Part shown: positions 1 through 12,283 of the stretch, one piece after another
How the letters are laid out: each line of letters starts with the position of its first letter
Position numbering within the stretch: the first letter of the stretch is position 1
NCBI GenBank assembly: GCA_040954595.2
Contig: CM082596.2
Span: 1,798,001 to 1,862,000, forward strand
Direction of reading: 5' to 3'
DNA: 64,000 nucleotides
Source of the DNA: Balanoglossus misakiensis
Taxonomy: Eukaryota; Hemichordata
The notes under the pieces: model-generated
Databases searched by the model: none
What the model saw: the letters and a program-made list of their open reading frames with translations, nothing else
What the model was told of the DNA's origin: nothing
Translations under genes and position numbers: made by a program

Positions 1-255
1 CTAGTTTCTGCCAGCAAGGAGGGGGGAATACTTTTAGTTTAATATCATATATGTATTTTAATCATCCACAACCAATACCAGTAAGTACACAGTGTTCAAT
101 TCACAGTTCAGGTTTGAATGCTTTAACAAAACAATTCATTGTTCGATTAAATTGTTGTGGTCCAAAATAATTTCATGGTCGTTGTTTCTTTTATGTATCA
201 AATCAGTGCTCTGACAGACCATTTTGAAATAAGATATGTTGAAATTCCCTGACGA
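1..255. other. Downstream flank of the GDAP1-like gene
   Basis: No coding exon is recognisable here. It lies 3' of the minus-strand GDAP1-like stop codon and probably holds its 3' UTR. A minus-strand ATTAAA-type poly(A) signal (TTTAAT on the plus strand, near 38-43) is the only candidate end signal. A further downstream exon beyond the window edge cannot be excluded. Confidence 0.4.
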
Positions 256-1795
256 TCACTTGATGTTGAAAAATGGCAGAACTTTGGCACAATTCGGTCG
301 CTTGATCATCCATTCATAATATGCTGACACGAGAGGGCGTTGTCCATCTCCCCAGAAACGTTTGGCAAGGCCGTACTGTTTCAGTCTGTGCATCAGTATT
401 ATCAGAAATATGTCGGCAGAACTGATGGTCTTCCCACAGAGAAAGCTGTCTCCTGCAGGCATAGAAAACAAAACCAAAACACATATTTTGAAACTGGCAT
501 AATGAAGGCATAAACACTGCTTTGTCATTTTTCTTCGCAACTGATCTTGTATATTTATCCCTCTAAGGGCCTACAAACCATTTGGGAATCGTTTCTGTGT
601 TGCCTTCAATTGGTCTTCAACTTCAGACATCAAACGATCAGTTCTTGATAGAGTTTCTCCAAATTCACTTTCGCTGATCAAATCCCACCGATTTTGTTCT
701 CTGTTCTGGATCAGTTTCTCATATGTCTTCTTCATTTCTGGATGTTCCTTTCCTAGTTGTGCTGCTTTCTTCAGTATGTCTATGTTGCACACTATTGTCA
801 GAAAAGATTTTGTGTTGTTAGTATAGTCTGCTACTTACCGGTAAGCTTCTCTTGGTACCCACTGAGTTTTGGTGGCATAAATACAAAAAACGTAATCCTG
901 CTTGACTGCATGCAAATAGTCCATGGTGATGTCATCAAAAGCATTGCTGATGCCCAAATGAGTTTGGCAATGATAATTCTATCTATCTTGTTTCTTTCTC
1001 CCTGTGTTTTATTTTGTAGAAGATAGGCTTTGACACATATTGCTTTATATAAACAGCTTACTTTTGATTATTGCCTCCATTCGTCCGGGCGGAAATTGTG
1101 CTGGTCCAGGAACGAGGTGGGGATGACGGACACTTCCTGCCATAAGGGCATGACATGTGATTGAATCAGCAAAGTCTCGGAAATATATAACCTGTTTCTG
1201 TTCATCAGCATCTTTTGGGTGAAGAAGGATAGCTGTGAAGGGAACATTAAACATTCATGTACATATAAAATTTTGACTGACGACCAGAAAATAGCACTTG
1301 TACTTTGAATACGAAAATTTAAGAGAAAACAATATAATTACTTTATCATGGCACTTACTATCTGGGTATACCTCATCAAGGTATTCCACGATTCTTGCAG
1401 TCTCAGTGATAACTTTTTCACCATGAACGATGATTGGTATTTTACCAACTGGGTTAAGTTTAACAAACCATGGGTCAATGAATGCCATGTCAGCCACAGG
1501 AACAATCTTGCTTTCATAGTCAATGCCCTTTTCGACAATAGCCAAGCATGCCTACACAAATGTAAAACAATAACTGAAGACTGTTTGAATCTTGCGTATG
1601 GGATGGGTAGCAAACAAGGCATCATGGTTCATTAACTTGTATGCAGTCTGTACATGTAAAATATCATGCCAGATATATTATGACCTGATGTCATCCAAAA
1701 ACAAATTGTATGTTGGACTTGAAATTTTGAATGCATACCCTCTGTGAGTAGTAAGAGATGTTGTCGTAATACAGTGTGATTCTTGGGTTGCCCAT
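256..1795 (-). CDS. GDAP1-like protein (GST-fold), five exons
   Basis: Coding exons on the minus strand are 1795-1739, 1551-1359, 1232-1062, 791-579 and 452-256. They join in consistent phase to a 276-residue protein. The N-terminus (MGNPRITLYYDNISYYSQR) runs into a GST-N thioredoxin-like fold with LNPVGKIPIIVHGEKVI and a TETARIVEYLDE stretch. The last exon, with ISSADIFLIILMHRL, AKRFWGDGQRP and a YYEW segment, matches the C-terminal GST domain of ganglioside-induced differentiation-associated protein 1. Human GDAP1 is a tail-anchored outer mitochondrial membrane protein of about 358 residues that affects mitochondrial fission and redox state. This model stops about 80 residues earlier and has no hydrophobic tail anchor. 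Either a downstream exon lies outside the window or the protein is soluble. The family is clear from conserved blocks; the 5' end of exon 4 (acceptor at 792/793) is the least certain junction. Confidence 0.8.
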
Positions 1796-2424
1796 TTCTG
1801 CATCCAATTTTCAGGATCTGACAACGGAAGAAACCAGTGACCTCGATCAACAGCACAGCCAGCCTGATCTTGATCTAGTATGTCACATCCCCTTTGTTCT
1901 ATTCATGGTTCGGTTACTTGTGCATTCGTGTGATGTAGGACAAAGGTTACGGCCAGCACAAATAAAGTAGTGTGCTTCTGTCATCTTTTTGACTGACAAG
2001 GTTAAACACCAGAAAGCCACACCCATTGGCATTTCTATAAACAGCAGACTTGAAGGGACTTGACCACAACAACACACACACACACACAAACAACCAATAC
2101 AAAGTTCATTTATTAACATTAATTGATATTTATTCAAGTTGATAGATGTCATGGTGCAAATGCAGATGGCATCTGACAATATGCCAAATACACAGGTGGT
2201 ATTTTTTATGTCTACCATGTAAAAGTCAGACTGATACACGAGAGTTCAATACGTCATTTCTTTTCCATCGCGGTAGTGCGTGTATTCCTATTACATCATG
2301 GTTGTTCCAGTCCGTAATGTCTGTATTTCTGTACTGAGTATTTCTGTATTCTGTAATTTGTATCTCTGTAGTCCATATTCTTCTGTATCTACACAAACAG
2401 TCTTGTCCTAAAGTTTATATGGTG
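1796..2424. other. Spacer between the GDAP1-like and MRPL10 genes
   Basis: No coding exon was seen. The part next to 1796 should hold the promoter of the minus-strand GDAP1-like gene. Minus-strand AATAAA signals (TTTATT on plus at 2109-2114 and 2129-2134) are good candidates for the end of the MRPL10 transcript. A short CA microsatellite lies near 2070-2090. Confidence 0.5.
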
Positions 2425-3896
2425 TTAACTTTTTTCAACATGTTCCTGTTTCTCGGCTAGCTGTTTAGCATACTGATCTAAGTTCCTGGTCAGTCTTTGT
2501 TGGTTTGCTTGCAGTAATGACCTCAGTCTTGAGACAGGTGTTACTAACAACCCGGCTAATTGTCCTTGAAGTGTATGCAGTGATGGAAGCTCAGAGTATT
2601 TGATCATGTCCGGCACGGACATCAGTTGGTTTTCCACCTTTCCACCTGCAATAGACAGAAAAAAAGAGGTATTCAGATTTTGAGTTATCTTACAAAAGCA
2701 CAGTAGAGTCACGATTTAAACTGCAAATGACTGAATAATAAGCTACATGTAGCTACATTGTACTTACCTAGAAGAAAGACCTTGGGTACTGTTTTGGCAA
2801 CTTTCAGGAGTTCTTTCACCCGTGGTTCTTCACCAGTGACGTAGAGATTTGTACTGACAGCTAGGGGAGTCATATTCACATACTGACTGCCTTCAAACAC
2901 TTCCATCATTACAGCATTAGGATACCACTTCATGTTCAAGCCTTGTTTCCTCAGTTTATGGATGAACTTTTTCTTTTCCTCGGCAGAGAGTCCACAATCA
3001 TGGAATACAGCTACCAGCTGATTTTGTTCAAACATCTGTCGTGCCTCTTTCTTTAGCAGCTCTTTCCATGGGTTTATCTGCAGAAAGAAAACATAATTTA
3101 TGACAACACATGTACAAATACTAATTTAACCATTTAAATTTTAAATATAAATAATGCGATCCACTGCCATTGGATGAAAATATTTTAAACATAAATTTCT
3201 GTCCATGACTATCATAACCATCACAGTTTGGTTGATTCCATTGTTTCTAATGGTATGGCTTTAACCCAATAAATTAACAGGAAAACCATGGTGTAAGCCT
3301 TAGTGTAATCATGATCTTACCTGAACTTGTTTCCCCGGTTGTTCCACTGTCAATTTTCTCTTTGCACACTGTTCAGCTAGTGATCTGTCATCTACTGGTG
3401 GTTTATACTGTGTTAGTGCCAGCATTTTGGCTTTGACGAAAGGCATGGCTTTTTTCTTTCTTGTGTTGAATGTTTGTGTGCCATGTCTAACAAATGCCCA
3501 ACTTGTGGTAAATACTGGCACTGTAAAAAGATAAAAAGTTACAAATTAACAGACCTACATGTATCTCTACTATGATTTTCAGTCATGTCACTTTTTTCAT
3601 ATAATCTGAACCACTGTATATATGTATCTCTAAATACATGGCATGTAGAAACTGAAATGAACATGTTACATGTCATGTGCCATGTCACATGTTTATGAAT
3701 GATCCTGTTACTGTTCGCAAGCGATTAGAGTATGCAGTGGATAAGATGATTACACAATATGGCCAATTGTGCTTAAATATATTGAGGCCAGGTTCATGAC
3801 AAATGGAGGTTTCGTCGCAATTCATAATTGCAAGAAACCAGTTGCATAGAACTGTATTGGTAATGCCAAGAACTTACATCTACTGAAGGTCGCCAT
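2425..3896 (-). CDS. MRPL10: Mitochondrial ribosomal protein L10 (uL10m)
   Basis: Four exons on the minus strand, 3896-3878, 3520-3321, 3077-2768 and 2645-2425, join in phase to 249 residues (human MRPL10 is 261). The start lies in a compact AAG-ATG-GCG context. The N-terminus is basic and Ser/Thr-rich, with few acidic residues, as in a mitochondrial targeting peptide. The mature part has the uL10 block with QLVAVFHDCGLSAEEKKK, HKLRKQGLNMKWYPN, a TGEEPRVKELL segment and TVPKVFLLGGK, which parallels human AVCQNVALSAEDK, QLRKHKILMKVFPN, SEEPKVKE and TVPFLPLLGG. The last exon carries YSELPSLHTLQGQLAGLL and a charged helical tail. The protein forms the base of the L7/L12 stalk in the mitochondrial large subunit. 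The gene is head-to-head with hyccin, so the roughly 1 kb between them may act as a shared promoter. Confidence 0.92.
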
Positions 3897-4955
3897 CTTG
3901 GTTGTAGACTGACCCATTTTCAATTAGAGCATTTCGACTTTTGAAGCCGAAACCAAACCAACCACGGCAGTGATATAGTAGTAATAAAAATGCATACCAA
4001 ATTGAGCAAAATGCTTAACTGTGTCAATATTATTGGTATATACGGAATATATACTGCGAATCGAGCAGCAATTTCGTTTAATCAAAGTAGAGTCGTACCT
4101 TCACGGCCAATGGAACAACCCTGCGCGTACCAGTTACATATTATTTACATTTCTGCGCAACTTGATAGGGATAGGTGGCTAAAATATTGGCTGAGGCTTA
4201 CGTACAAATGTGATATGCAGTTTAGTGAGTGTAAATACATATTTTAAGAATCCATTTGGGACAATTTTTTAGTGTCGAAGGTCAAGCTATTGTCTAGAAT
4301 ATTCATAACAAAGGTACGTCCGTTATTTACTCCGTACACGTATATCTACAGTTTAGAAGTACATGAACCTTTAGGATCCTCATTCATGCTATGTACATGT
4401 ACTATAGTATGGAGCCCCACAATTTTCCTCTTGGTCGAAAATATTGTTTGTAAACGTGTGTCTGGATACCTGGAAACCTAATTGTTAGTTGAGTGTCAGC
4501 TGTTAAAAGTGTATGTGGTTGTAATGCCAGGGGTGGATACAGACAAGACATGTTACCATAGAAACACATTTCCCTATAGAGGTTCTAAAGGTTAAGAGGG
4601 TTACTTTTCTCAGTCAGATGTTGTGAAACATTTTACCATTCCCCTTAATTTTAGTCTAGGTGGATATACTTGTCTATTGTCTTCGAGTTTTCATCAAATT
4701 GGTGGAGCTTGAAATCAAACAAGTCATTTTAAATCCTATTTATGAGACATACATGTAGTACCGGTATATGACAAAGACTATCTGTGCAAATTGTCATGTA
4801 GTGTTTTAACATTGTCCAAATGTGGCATACTTCACAGTGAAAATATGATTAATATAAAAACAAAGGTGTTCAACCAGTTGTCAATCACTGACGTCATATC
4901 AGCTGACGTCATATAATGGCATTCCTAATCCGATTCTATTCTATCTGTTGTCCAG
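3897..4955. promoter_or_regulatory. Intergenic region between divergent MRPL10 and hyccin
   Basis: No coding exon is recognisable. The region sits between the MRPL10 start codon and the first hyccin coding exon and should hold promoters for both. A non-coding first hyccin exon may lie here, because a pyrimidine-rich acceptor ends at 4955 (ttgtccag) immediately before the exon that carries the hyccin ATG. That implies an upstream 5' UTR exon I cannot place. Confidence 0.45.
4889..4911 (+). promoter_or_regulatory. Two perfect CRE (CREB/ATF) sites
   Basis: The palindrome TGACGTCA occurs at 4889-4896 and again at 4904-4911, 15 bp start to start. An AT-rich ATATAATGG follows directly. Full CRE octamers in a pair are rare by chance in AT-rich DNA. 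They lie about 110-130 bp upstream of the hyccin start codon, so CREB/ATF control of hyccin is a reasonable inference, not shown. Confidence 0.5.
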
Positions 4956-5021
4956 ATTGTCAGTGAAAGCCTGGTTCTGCTAAACCTAGGAGCAGATGCA
5001 TTGGTGATCATCGGTGCTACC

Positions 5022-5343
5022 ATGGACCAGACACAAATACAAGAACTAAAAGAATGGGTTGCAGAGTGTAAGGTATGTGATTACTGCACACATCAGCTGT
5101 TCCAGTAGAAAGTACCTATCTACATATTTTGATTGAAGTATGACATTACTTTCAGCAAGAGCCCAGGTGTTTATTCAAATTGGACCATAACATGTACATG
5201 TATGCATTTACTTCTCAGACTTTGCCAAGGGCCGAAGTCAATGCTTATGGCAACACACTCAAACAGCAGAAAGAAGTAATAGAAGCAATATACAGAGTAT
5301 TTGAGTCGAAGGAGAATGAGGTAAGATTGTTTGATGCAAGCTA

Positions 5344-5382
<39 letters not shown>

Positions 5383-8300
5383 CACTTAACTGTCGTATTT
5401 CGATCATTTAATTTTCAGTTGAGAGACAGCGTTTGTGGTCAGCTGTTTGAATTTTACCGAAGCTATGATCCTGAGTGCAAAAGATTCTGTTTGCAATACA
5501 TCCCCAGTATAATATATTACTATTTGACATCAATAGTCAACAATAGGAACAAGGTAAGTAAATGTATGGTGTGTGTGAATCTCAAAGAGCCAAATTGGCT
5601 TGTCATTCTGAACCCTTGTGAAAACTTCTGACTGATTTCATAGTTCATTGGGGTCAGGGTGCAAAGGTTAACAGACTCCGCCTAGAATAGGCTACATGTA
5701 TGCATTGTCTCCAATTTATTTTGAAATTGTTGTTATGGAATCCGTCAGGAATGTGACATATTTTATTTCTCTTTGCAGTCAGGTGGTTGCATTGAAGCAC
5801 TATTATTGGCCATCTATAATCTTGTAAGTACATTTTTAACTGATATACCAAGTAAAATACAAATATTATCAGTAAGATGGATTTGTTGATCACTGAATGT
5901 GTAATATGATTTCGTTTTCAGGATCTTGTTGAACCTGATGGTTCACCCAAAGTGAAATCTTTCATTATTCCAACATTAGCCAAACCCTCAATATACCATG
6001 AGGTAAGCATACATATATGACATCTTTCATTAATCAAACATTTGCCAAGCCTCATTGTACCATAACATAATTGGCAGTAATGGTGTGTAGCACTGAGTTC
6101 AGTGGCATGCCATCCCAACAATTCTGAGTAAATGCCTGTTTCAAACTCTGCTGAAACATTGGTAAAATGGTGCATGGTGAAATTAATATTGATTTTGATG
6201 TGTATTTACAGCCAGTGCATCTGTCGTCAGTAGCATTAACAGAAACAGCACTATCGTCACATCAGAAAGGAGAAACACACGTCATCAAGAGTGGACCCTA
6301 TCCACAGGAAGAAATGATCACTGCTCAAAACAGGTATAATTCATTAGGATTTAGTCTATACACATGATTTACTAGTATGTCTGACCATCAACATTCCTAC
6401 GTTTGAATTATTATTCCATGTTTTAGACCAAATCCAGGCAAATTTTTCACTGATGTTTTCCTGGTGTTTTCTCTTCTATAGGTTTTCAGTGTTGTCCCAT
6501 GTACTCTATCTTTACAATGCTGACATTGCTCGGATGCCTGGAGCCTCCCACGAAATGCTCTGTAAAATGTGTTCCAGGTATGTCTTTCATAAGTTTACCA
6601 AGGGACAGTGATTTGGATTTCTATTGCACTGACCGCCAGTCCGTCAGTCTTCTGATGATGTACACAATTGCACACACTAAATGGAAAATGGAGCTTCTGT
6701 TTGTAATGGTAAAGAGAACAAAAATTATCTAAAGATAGGAATTTTGTCTCACCATTAAACATGGTTGCCTTGCTTTGCTTTTCACCTTCACAGGCTTTGC
6801 ACAGCAGGTTATCGAACTGTCAAATCGACCCCAAACTCTCTGTCGCCGAGTTCCTCATCAGACTCCATACCTGTAGTCAATGGTTATCATGACAACCAGG
6901 CAAGAATCAGGCTGCGTCCCGACTTCATGATTGAAATGCTGAATGGTGTATACTTCGTCCAGTGAGTTTAAGTAGAACTTCTACACATCACAAATCTTGT
7001 GTGATTTATTTTTTATATATGCATTTGGACTTTTGTGTATCAGTAGTGATCAGCACAATCAACTAACCTTGAAAACTTCATTTCTTGTGTCAACGTGCAG
7101 GTTCAATGGACTTGCCAAGTCGGGAGTCGATGCCCTGGAAGATATCCATAACAGAGCTTGCCAGGAACTCTTCTCTGAAGTCATCATGGTAAGAGACATC
7201 AGACAGATTCACACACACTCTAGCAAGATGTAGCCCAGAAATCAAGGGAGACTACATAGCACCAGGAGAATGAGGCACCATCTTTTACTTTCAGGTTTTG
7301 GCTCTACAAAACTCATTTCAGCATCAAAATATACCCGTCTTTGGCCAGCATATTCCTGGCTGTGAGTTTTATTGAAGCTGTATCTTTGAACTCCTGGAGA
7401 CAGCAATCATTGACTGTTTGTTTGGTGTTTCAGGTCACCAATGCGATAAAGAATTCTCTGGCGAGTAATCCTTCAGGTCGTCCAACAGACGGACCCATTG
7501 GTATCAGCATTGCTGTGACACCCTCAACACCCACAGTCAAGAGAGCGGCCATCACTAATGCTTCGTTCAAAGCCAGAAGACTGAGTCATATCAGTGGTAA
7601 GCGAAATTTGATCTATTGCCCCTGTTGCCGTAGTGATATATGCAGATTTAGTACCACACTACCCAATGGCCCACAGACATTTTCAGATATAGAGCACCTG
7701 GTATCCGTCAAAATGTTCACTAGCGCTTTGCAGAATGTTGCGTGAATATGCTGTCGCAAAAAAGGTAGGTCTTTAGTCTAGATTTGAAAACATCAGTACT
7801 TAACTGATGAGGTGTCATACTGATACATGTTAAACATGCATGATCTGTGAATTTAATCCAGTAAACATTATATAAAACATTAATTACGGGCCCAGGGAGC
7901 AAAAGTTAAATTATAAGGCCCTAAAGTAGCTATGTTCACTTCTATCCTTGGCCAATAAATCCGTGTAAAACACAAATTTTTAAACTGATGTTTTTGGGGG
8001 GTCTTGCTTGGAACAAGTCTATCATCGTGCAACCAGTTTGTTTAACCATTCTGTAGACCAAATGATGCCCTTGGATTTGCAGTCCTAACTCTAAATCATT
8101 TCTATGTGATTACTTTTCACTTGTAAATCATTGAAGATGATGTCACTATCACGGACTCCCAAGGGGATAGATCATCCAAGGGGTTCAACGATAACGTGGA
8201 TGGTATGTCTGATGGAGACGGCTCTCCTGTCAAAATCAACATTGAGAGTGTGGATGTGGCCTTCAAAAACAAGTCGCAGCCATCGACCAAAGTTGATACT

Positions 8301-8483
8301 GTACACGTACGCACCAGTGCTAAAAAAGTAACAACCAAAAAGGACAATGAACCAGATCCAGTGGCCAATCAGGGCAAAGTATTGATTGCACCTGCTAGCC
8401 ACTCGCGCGAGATCACTGTGTCAAATGCGTCGAATACTGTTGACATGGATTCATCCCCGGGAAGGATGGAAACGCGGCTGTAA
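5022..8483 (+). CDS. FAM126: Hyccin (FAM126 family), PI4KA complex subunit
   Basis: Eleven exons: 5022-5072, 5219-5320, 5419-5553, 5779-5823, 5922-6002, 6212-6333, 6482-6577, 6794-6961, 7101-7188, 7434-7596 and 8137-8483. They total 1398 bp, giving 465 residues. The ATG has a strong context (GCTACCATGG) and yields an N-terminus (ELKEWVAECKTLP) equivalent to human EEWLSEFKTLP. Conserved hyccin blocks follow in order: CGQLFEFYRS, SGGCIEALLLAIYNL, IPTLAKPSIYHEP, ALTETALSSH, SGPYPQEEMITAQNRF, MLCKMCSRLCTAGY and MIEMLNGVYF, then VTNAIKNSL. The C-terminal exon is low-complexity, Ser/Asp-rich and unconserved, as in the family. In other animals hyccin binds TTC7 and helps assemble and stabilise PI4KA at the plasma membrane, supporting PI4P synthesis. 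The last acceptor (ttgaag at 8136) lacks a good pyrimidine tract, so that boundary is weaker than the rest. Confidence 0.93.
5347..5382 (+). repeat. (GAT)12 microsatellite in hyccin intron 2
   Basis: Twelve uninterrupted GAT/ATG units begin 26 bp after the exon 2 donor. Read through in frame it would give poly-Met on plus or poly-His on minus, which explains the odd open frames here. It is intronic and likely length-polymorphic. Confidence 0.9.
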
Positions 8484-8500
8484 ATTTCTCCATTGTGTAG

Positions 8501-8588
8501 ACCCTTTCACCCCCATTTCTGTCTAAAGAGGTCCAACTTCACCATAGAAAACAATGGGTTTGGACCAAGCTAGGGGTGGTGAAAGGGA
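8501..8588 (+). repeat. Imperfect inverted repeat (MITE-like hairpin) in the hyccin 3' UTR
   Basis: The outer arms are ACCCTTTCACCCCCA at 8501 and GGGGTGGTGAAAGGG ending at 8587. An inner pair (GAGGTCCAAC and GTTTGGACC) extends the complementarity, so nearly the whole 88 bp can fold on itself. It could be a miniature transposon remnant or a transcribed hairpin. No clear target-site duplication is visible. Confidence 0.55.
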
Positions 8589-8819
8589 TAATTTTTCAGA
8601 AATATTGTTACTGCGTAGGGCATGCTGTTAAGTATGTTGTATAATACATTGTTGACAATGCAATAAGAATGTAAATATTTTGGTTTCTATACTTGGCTGA
8701 CTTAATGAATGGACAATAAGACCTCCGTGATTTCTTAATCTGGTGATTGGAATATCCAGTATTCAGTTTGTCACTTTGATTTCTTTGGATTTTATGTTTA
8801 AGATTATTATCATTTCATT

Positions 8820-8945
8820 CTGATTTGTTTATTTTTTCCGTTTCTGATTTGTTTATTTTTTCCATTTTTGATTTGTTTATTTTTTTCCATTTTGTTTTTG
8901 TATCATTTCTTTCAGATTTGTTTATTTTTTCCTTTTTGTTTCGTT
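8820..8945 (+). repeat. T-rich minisatellite in the hyccin 3' UTR
   Basis: Four to five degenerate copies of a roughly 23-bp unit, TGATTTGTTTATTTTTTCC, run in tandem. Copies diverge mostly in the T-run length. Confidence 0.75.
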
Positions 8946-9260
8946 TTGTAAACTTCAATTTTTCTCTGGGAAATGACCTTTACGTAACAGTTCAAGTTGT
9001 TCAACTAGCATGATTTTTCAGAGGGTACAATATATTATTTACAAGCAGCGTTAATTGGAAGATAAACTGTGATATAGCTACTGATGCTTTCTCAAGCGAT
9101 GCATGACAAAGATCAGTATACATTGCAAAATAGCTCATGATGTTCTTTGAATTTTTCTTCTCAATTTAATGAAGCGATTTGCTGTATATAGTATGAGTGA
9201 ATTCTCACAAAGATACTGTGACATAATTAAAGTACTGAATAAATTTATAAGCTGAACAGT

Positions 9261-12200
9261 TATGTCTTTAAACTTTATGCTTGGAAGATAAACAGTAATA
9301 AACTATTACCGAAGTCACAGCTGGTGATATGTACATATTCTGGTCCATCAGTCTTGGCACAGATGCAATCATTGCATAATGGAATGCCAGTGTCAATGAT
9401 GGAACTTGATGTACTTGATGTATGAAGGTAAGCACTACCTTGTATATAAAACGTTTTCCTCAAAAAATGTAACTCAGACTGCTGTGAGCAACACATTTTG
9501 TCAAATGACAATGCACATTGGCCCAGTGTAAGCTAAACAAGTGTTTTTACCTCAGTTTCTTGTTTGTGTCTATTTGACGCAAATAAGGCACACCACACAA
9601 CTTAGTAAAATTTGTAATGTTGACATTTTTAAACTTTATTAGAAAGTGTAACGATATACAGTGAATAGCACATAGCACAAAAAATGAAAAAGAAGAAATT
9701 GATAATTACATAACTGTGTTAGGCTGCAATGAAAAGACAAAAAATTTCAACTACAATATTTGTGGAACAGAAAAATAATATGACAAAAACAATTCCATAC
9801 TGAGCAGATGTCAAATGTTTCAAGTGAAACAAACTCAGTCAACGAAAAATTCTCATTCAGAAAAAAATAACGAAAGGTTTCACAAGTGACCTTTGAACTG
9901 TGACCCAAACGGGGTCATCCTATTGGACACCCAAAAAGAGGCTGGTCACAACCGAGCCTCTGAATTTAAACAAAGAGACATGTGAGTCAATAGGAGAAAT
10001 GAAATCATTTAACGCTGACCATGTCACCTGACCTGACCATGTCACCTGACCTGGTCTCAAAGAATCAATTATCAGAATTGTAACAAAACTTCAAGAATTT
10101 CATCCCCCTTCAAACTCTTTAAACAAAAGCAAACAAGCAAAGATAGAAACACACAAAATTAATATGTATGATACAGAACAAATAATAGAAATAATTAAGT
10201 TTTGTAAAGTTAGATATTTAGATATGTAACAGGGGTAAATAAATATAGTTGGTCAATTTTAGGATTTCATGTAAGCATAAATCACGTACCATGCAACAAT
10301 TTGCATTTCTGGCATTCCTATTTGTGTAATACCAAGTCTCAAGAATATTTTCTCCAGTTTCAACTTTCAATTCAGAAAACCATTGCATTCATTACAATCA
10401 ATTGGAAATATGATGTAGTAAAAAGGAAATGAATATATTTATTTTAGGGAGGGTATATACATTTTGGGGTGATCCTGTTTTTAGGAAGGAAAATAGCTAA
10501 TATTTAATCCCCACTGAATCTTTTATTATATGTCACTTTGTTAACAGCAATGTTAGATCCTTCAATAATGTCTCACAATTCATAACAGTTAAATAAATAA
10601 TCAAAATTAATAAGGAAATAATATATGCTGGATATTTTGAAGAATACATTTCATCTGCTGGCCCCCCTATGATGTCACCAGAAGTTTACTGCCAAGCCAG
10701 ATTCCAAAGGTTAAAGTCACTACTTAGTCCAAGCATACCTTTATTCACAACCATTTAAACCACGAGAAAACATAAAGCTCAAATCTTACATTGAACATTA
10801 AAATTTGTAAAGATTACACCATCCTGCACTTGACTGCATTTAGTCTTCATCGGAATTCTAATTGTTCAAGAAAAGTTGCATGCATAGGTTAATAACTAAT
10901 TCTAATAGCCCCTCTACGATATGCAATAGACATGATGACGCCCTCCACAGTTTGTACTATACAAGGTTAATTTTACGTTCGCCAGTTGTTTGAAAAGCCA
11001 TATCAACAATAACTGTTTGCTCTTGTATTCTGAGCTTTCTCACTGTTTCAAATCTATACTACAAATTTATTCTAGATCTTGGTTTTCCTCAGGAAGGGGA
11101 AAATTTGTGTTCAATAAAATGGTGTGCATACCAGTTATGGTGTGCTATGGAATGGAATATTGCTCACCGAATAATTCCCTGGTTTTCTCAAACACTTAGG
11201 TGGTTCATGGGCATTTACAGCCAACAATATTGCTTGATTTGAAACATGGACACCTAAGCTTGTCTAGTTACGTACCTACCACCTACTGGATAACTATGGC
11301 AGTTCATGTAGTTCAATAATTGATATTTTACAATTTTTTTATAGAAAAATACCAAATAATTTCAATTTTAATAAAGGCACACTTGCAGAAAATTTCAAAA
11401 TAAGTGTCTTAGAAAACCCTTTGGCCACTCTCACATTTGTCTTCTGAAGATAACTATACTTAAGACCTTTGACCTGTAATTAACCATTCAAAATAATGCA
11501 ATATTTAAATTTACCTGGAAGCGCAAAATCAACCCGTAAGTGAGCTGATTTGTGACTGTGCATTGACTGAAATAATTGATGTACACAATATGCAAATGTG
11601 CCAGAAATATTTACATGCTGTTTGAGAAATTAAATTACTAACAATTAGAACAATAAACATTGCGGAGAAAAAACAGTACAACTTCAACACTCGTGACTTC
11701 AAAAATGACGATAAATATCATTTTTAACACATCACAGTTTCTGCACCTTTTGCTGTAAAATTTCACTTATTCCACAAAGTACACTACAAATAATTCCTTT
11801 TATAAAATTTATCAGAAATCAGAGTCTCGGATTTGGGGGAAAAATTCAAGTGCCTACGTCCTGTGTGTGTGTGAATTTATATCGGGCAGAATCTGAAATG
11901 CTATCCCATTCTGAAACAGTTCTGGTGGGAATGTTTGGTAGTTCTATAAAGTGAGAGTGGCCGGCCAAAGCCAGTCAAGTATCCATAGTAACTTATTCAG
12001 TATTTCTGTAATACAGCTTTTAAAATCATTCAAAACAACCTTTTCTTTCATATTGTAAATTGTATGTGATGCACAGAAACTACGTAAAATTCTGAATCCC
12101 TGCAGTAACCCATCTTCTCCCAAGCAAGCCAGTCTGAGACATTTAAAGAAATTCATACCGGTGCTTCAAATTTTGACATTTTTTTACATTGTTAGTATTT

Positions 12201-12283
12201 ATATTAATACATTGTAAAACTCAGTGACCTTTGACCCATAATCCACCCATGATGCACTGCTGTCGTCTTGCCAGAGTCAATTT
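9261..12283 (-). other. Probable long 3' UTR of alpha-catulin and spacer to hyccin
   Basis: No coding exon is recognisable on either strand. A minus-strand AATAAA (TTTATT on plus, 9635-9640) is the best candidate end of the CTNNAL1 transcript, which would give a 3' UTR of about 2.6 kb convergent with the hyccin 3' end. A 19-bp unit (GACCATGTCACCTGACCT) is tandemly doubled near 10018-10052. Confidence 0.45.

Larger units (their letters stand above)
8484..9260 (+). other. Hyccin 3' UTR with poly(A) signal
   Basis: This follows the hyccin stop codon, contains no coding exon and ends with an AATAAA hexamer at 9238-9243. Two internal repeats, an inverted repeat and a T-rich minisatellite, are listed separately. 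Confidence 0.6.

Noticed and set aside
5171-5407. Poly-His and poly-Met open frames
   Set aside because: Products of the (GAT)12 microsatellite in hyccin intron 2.
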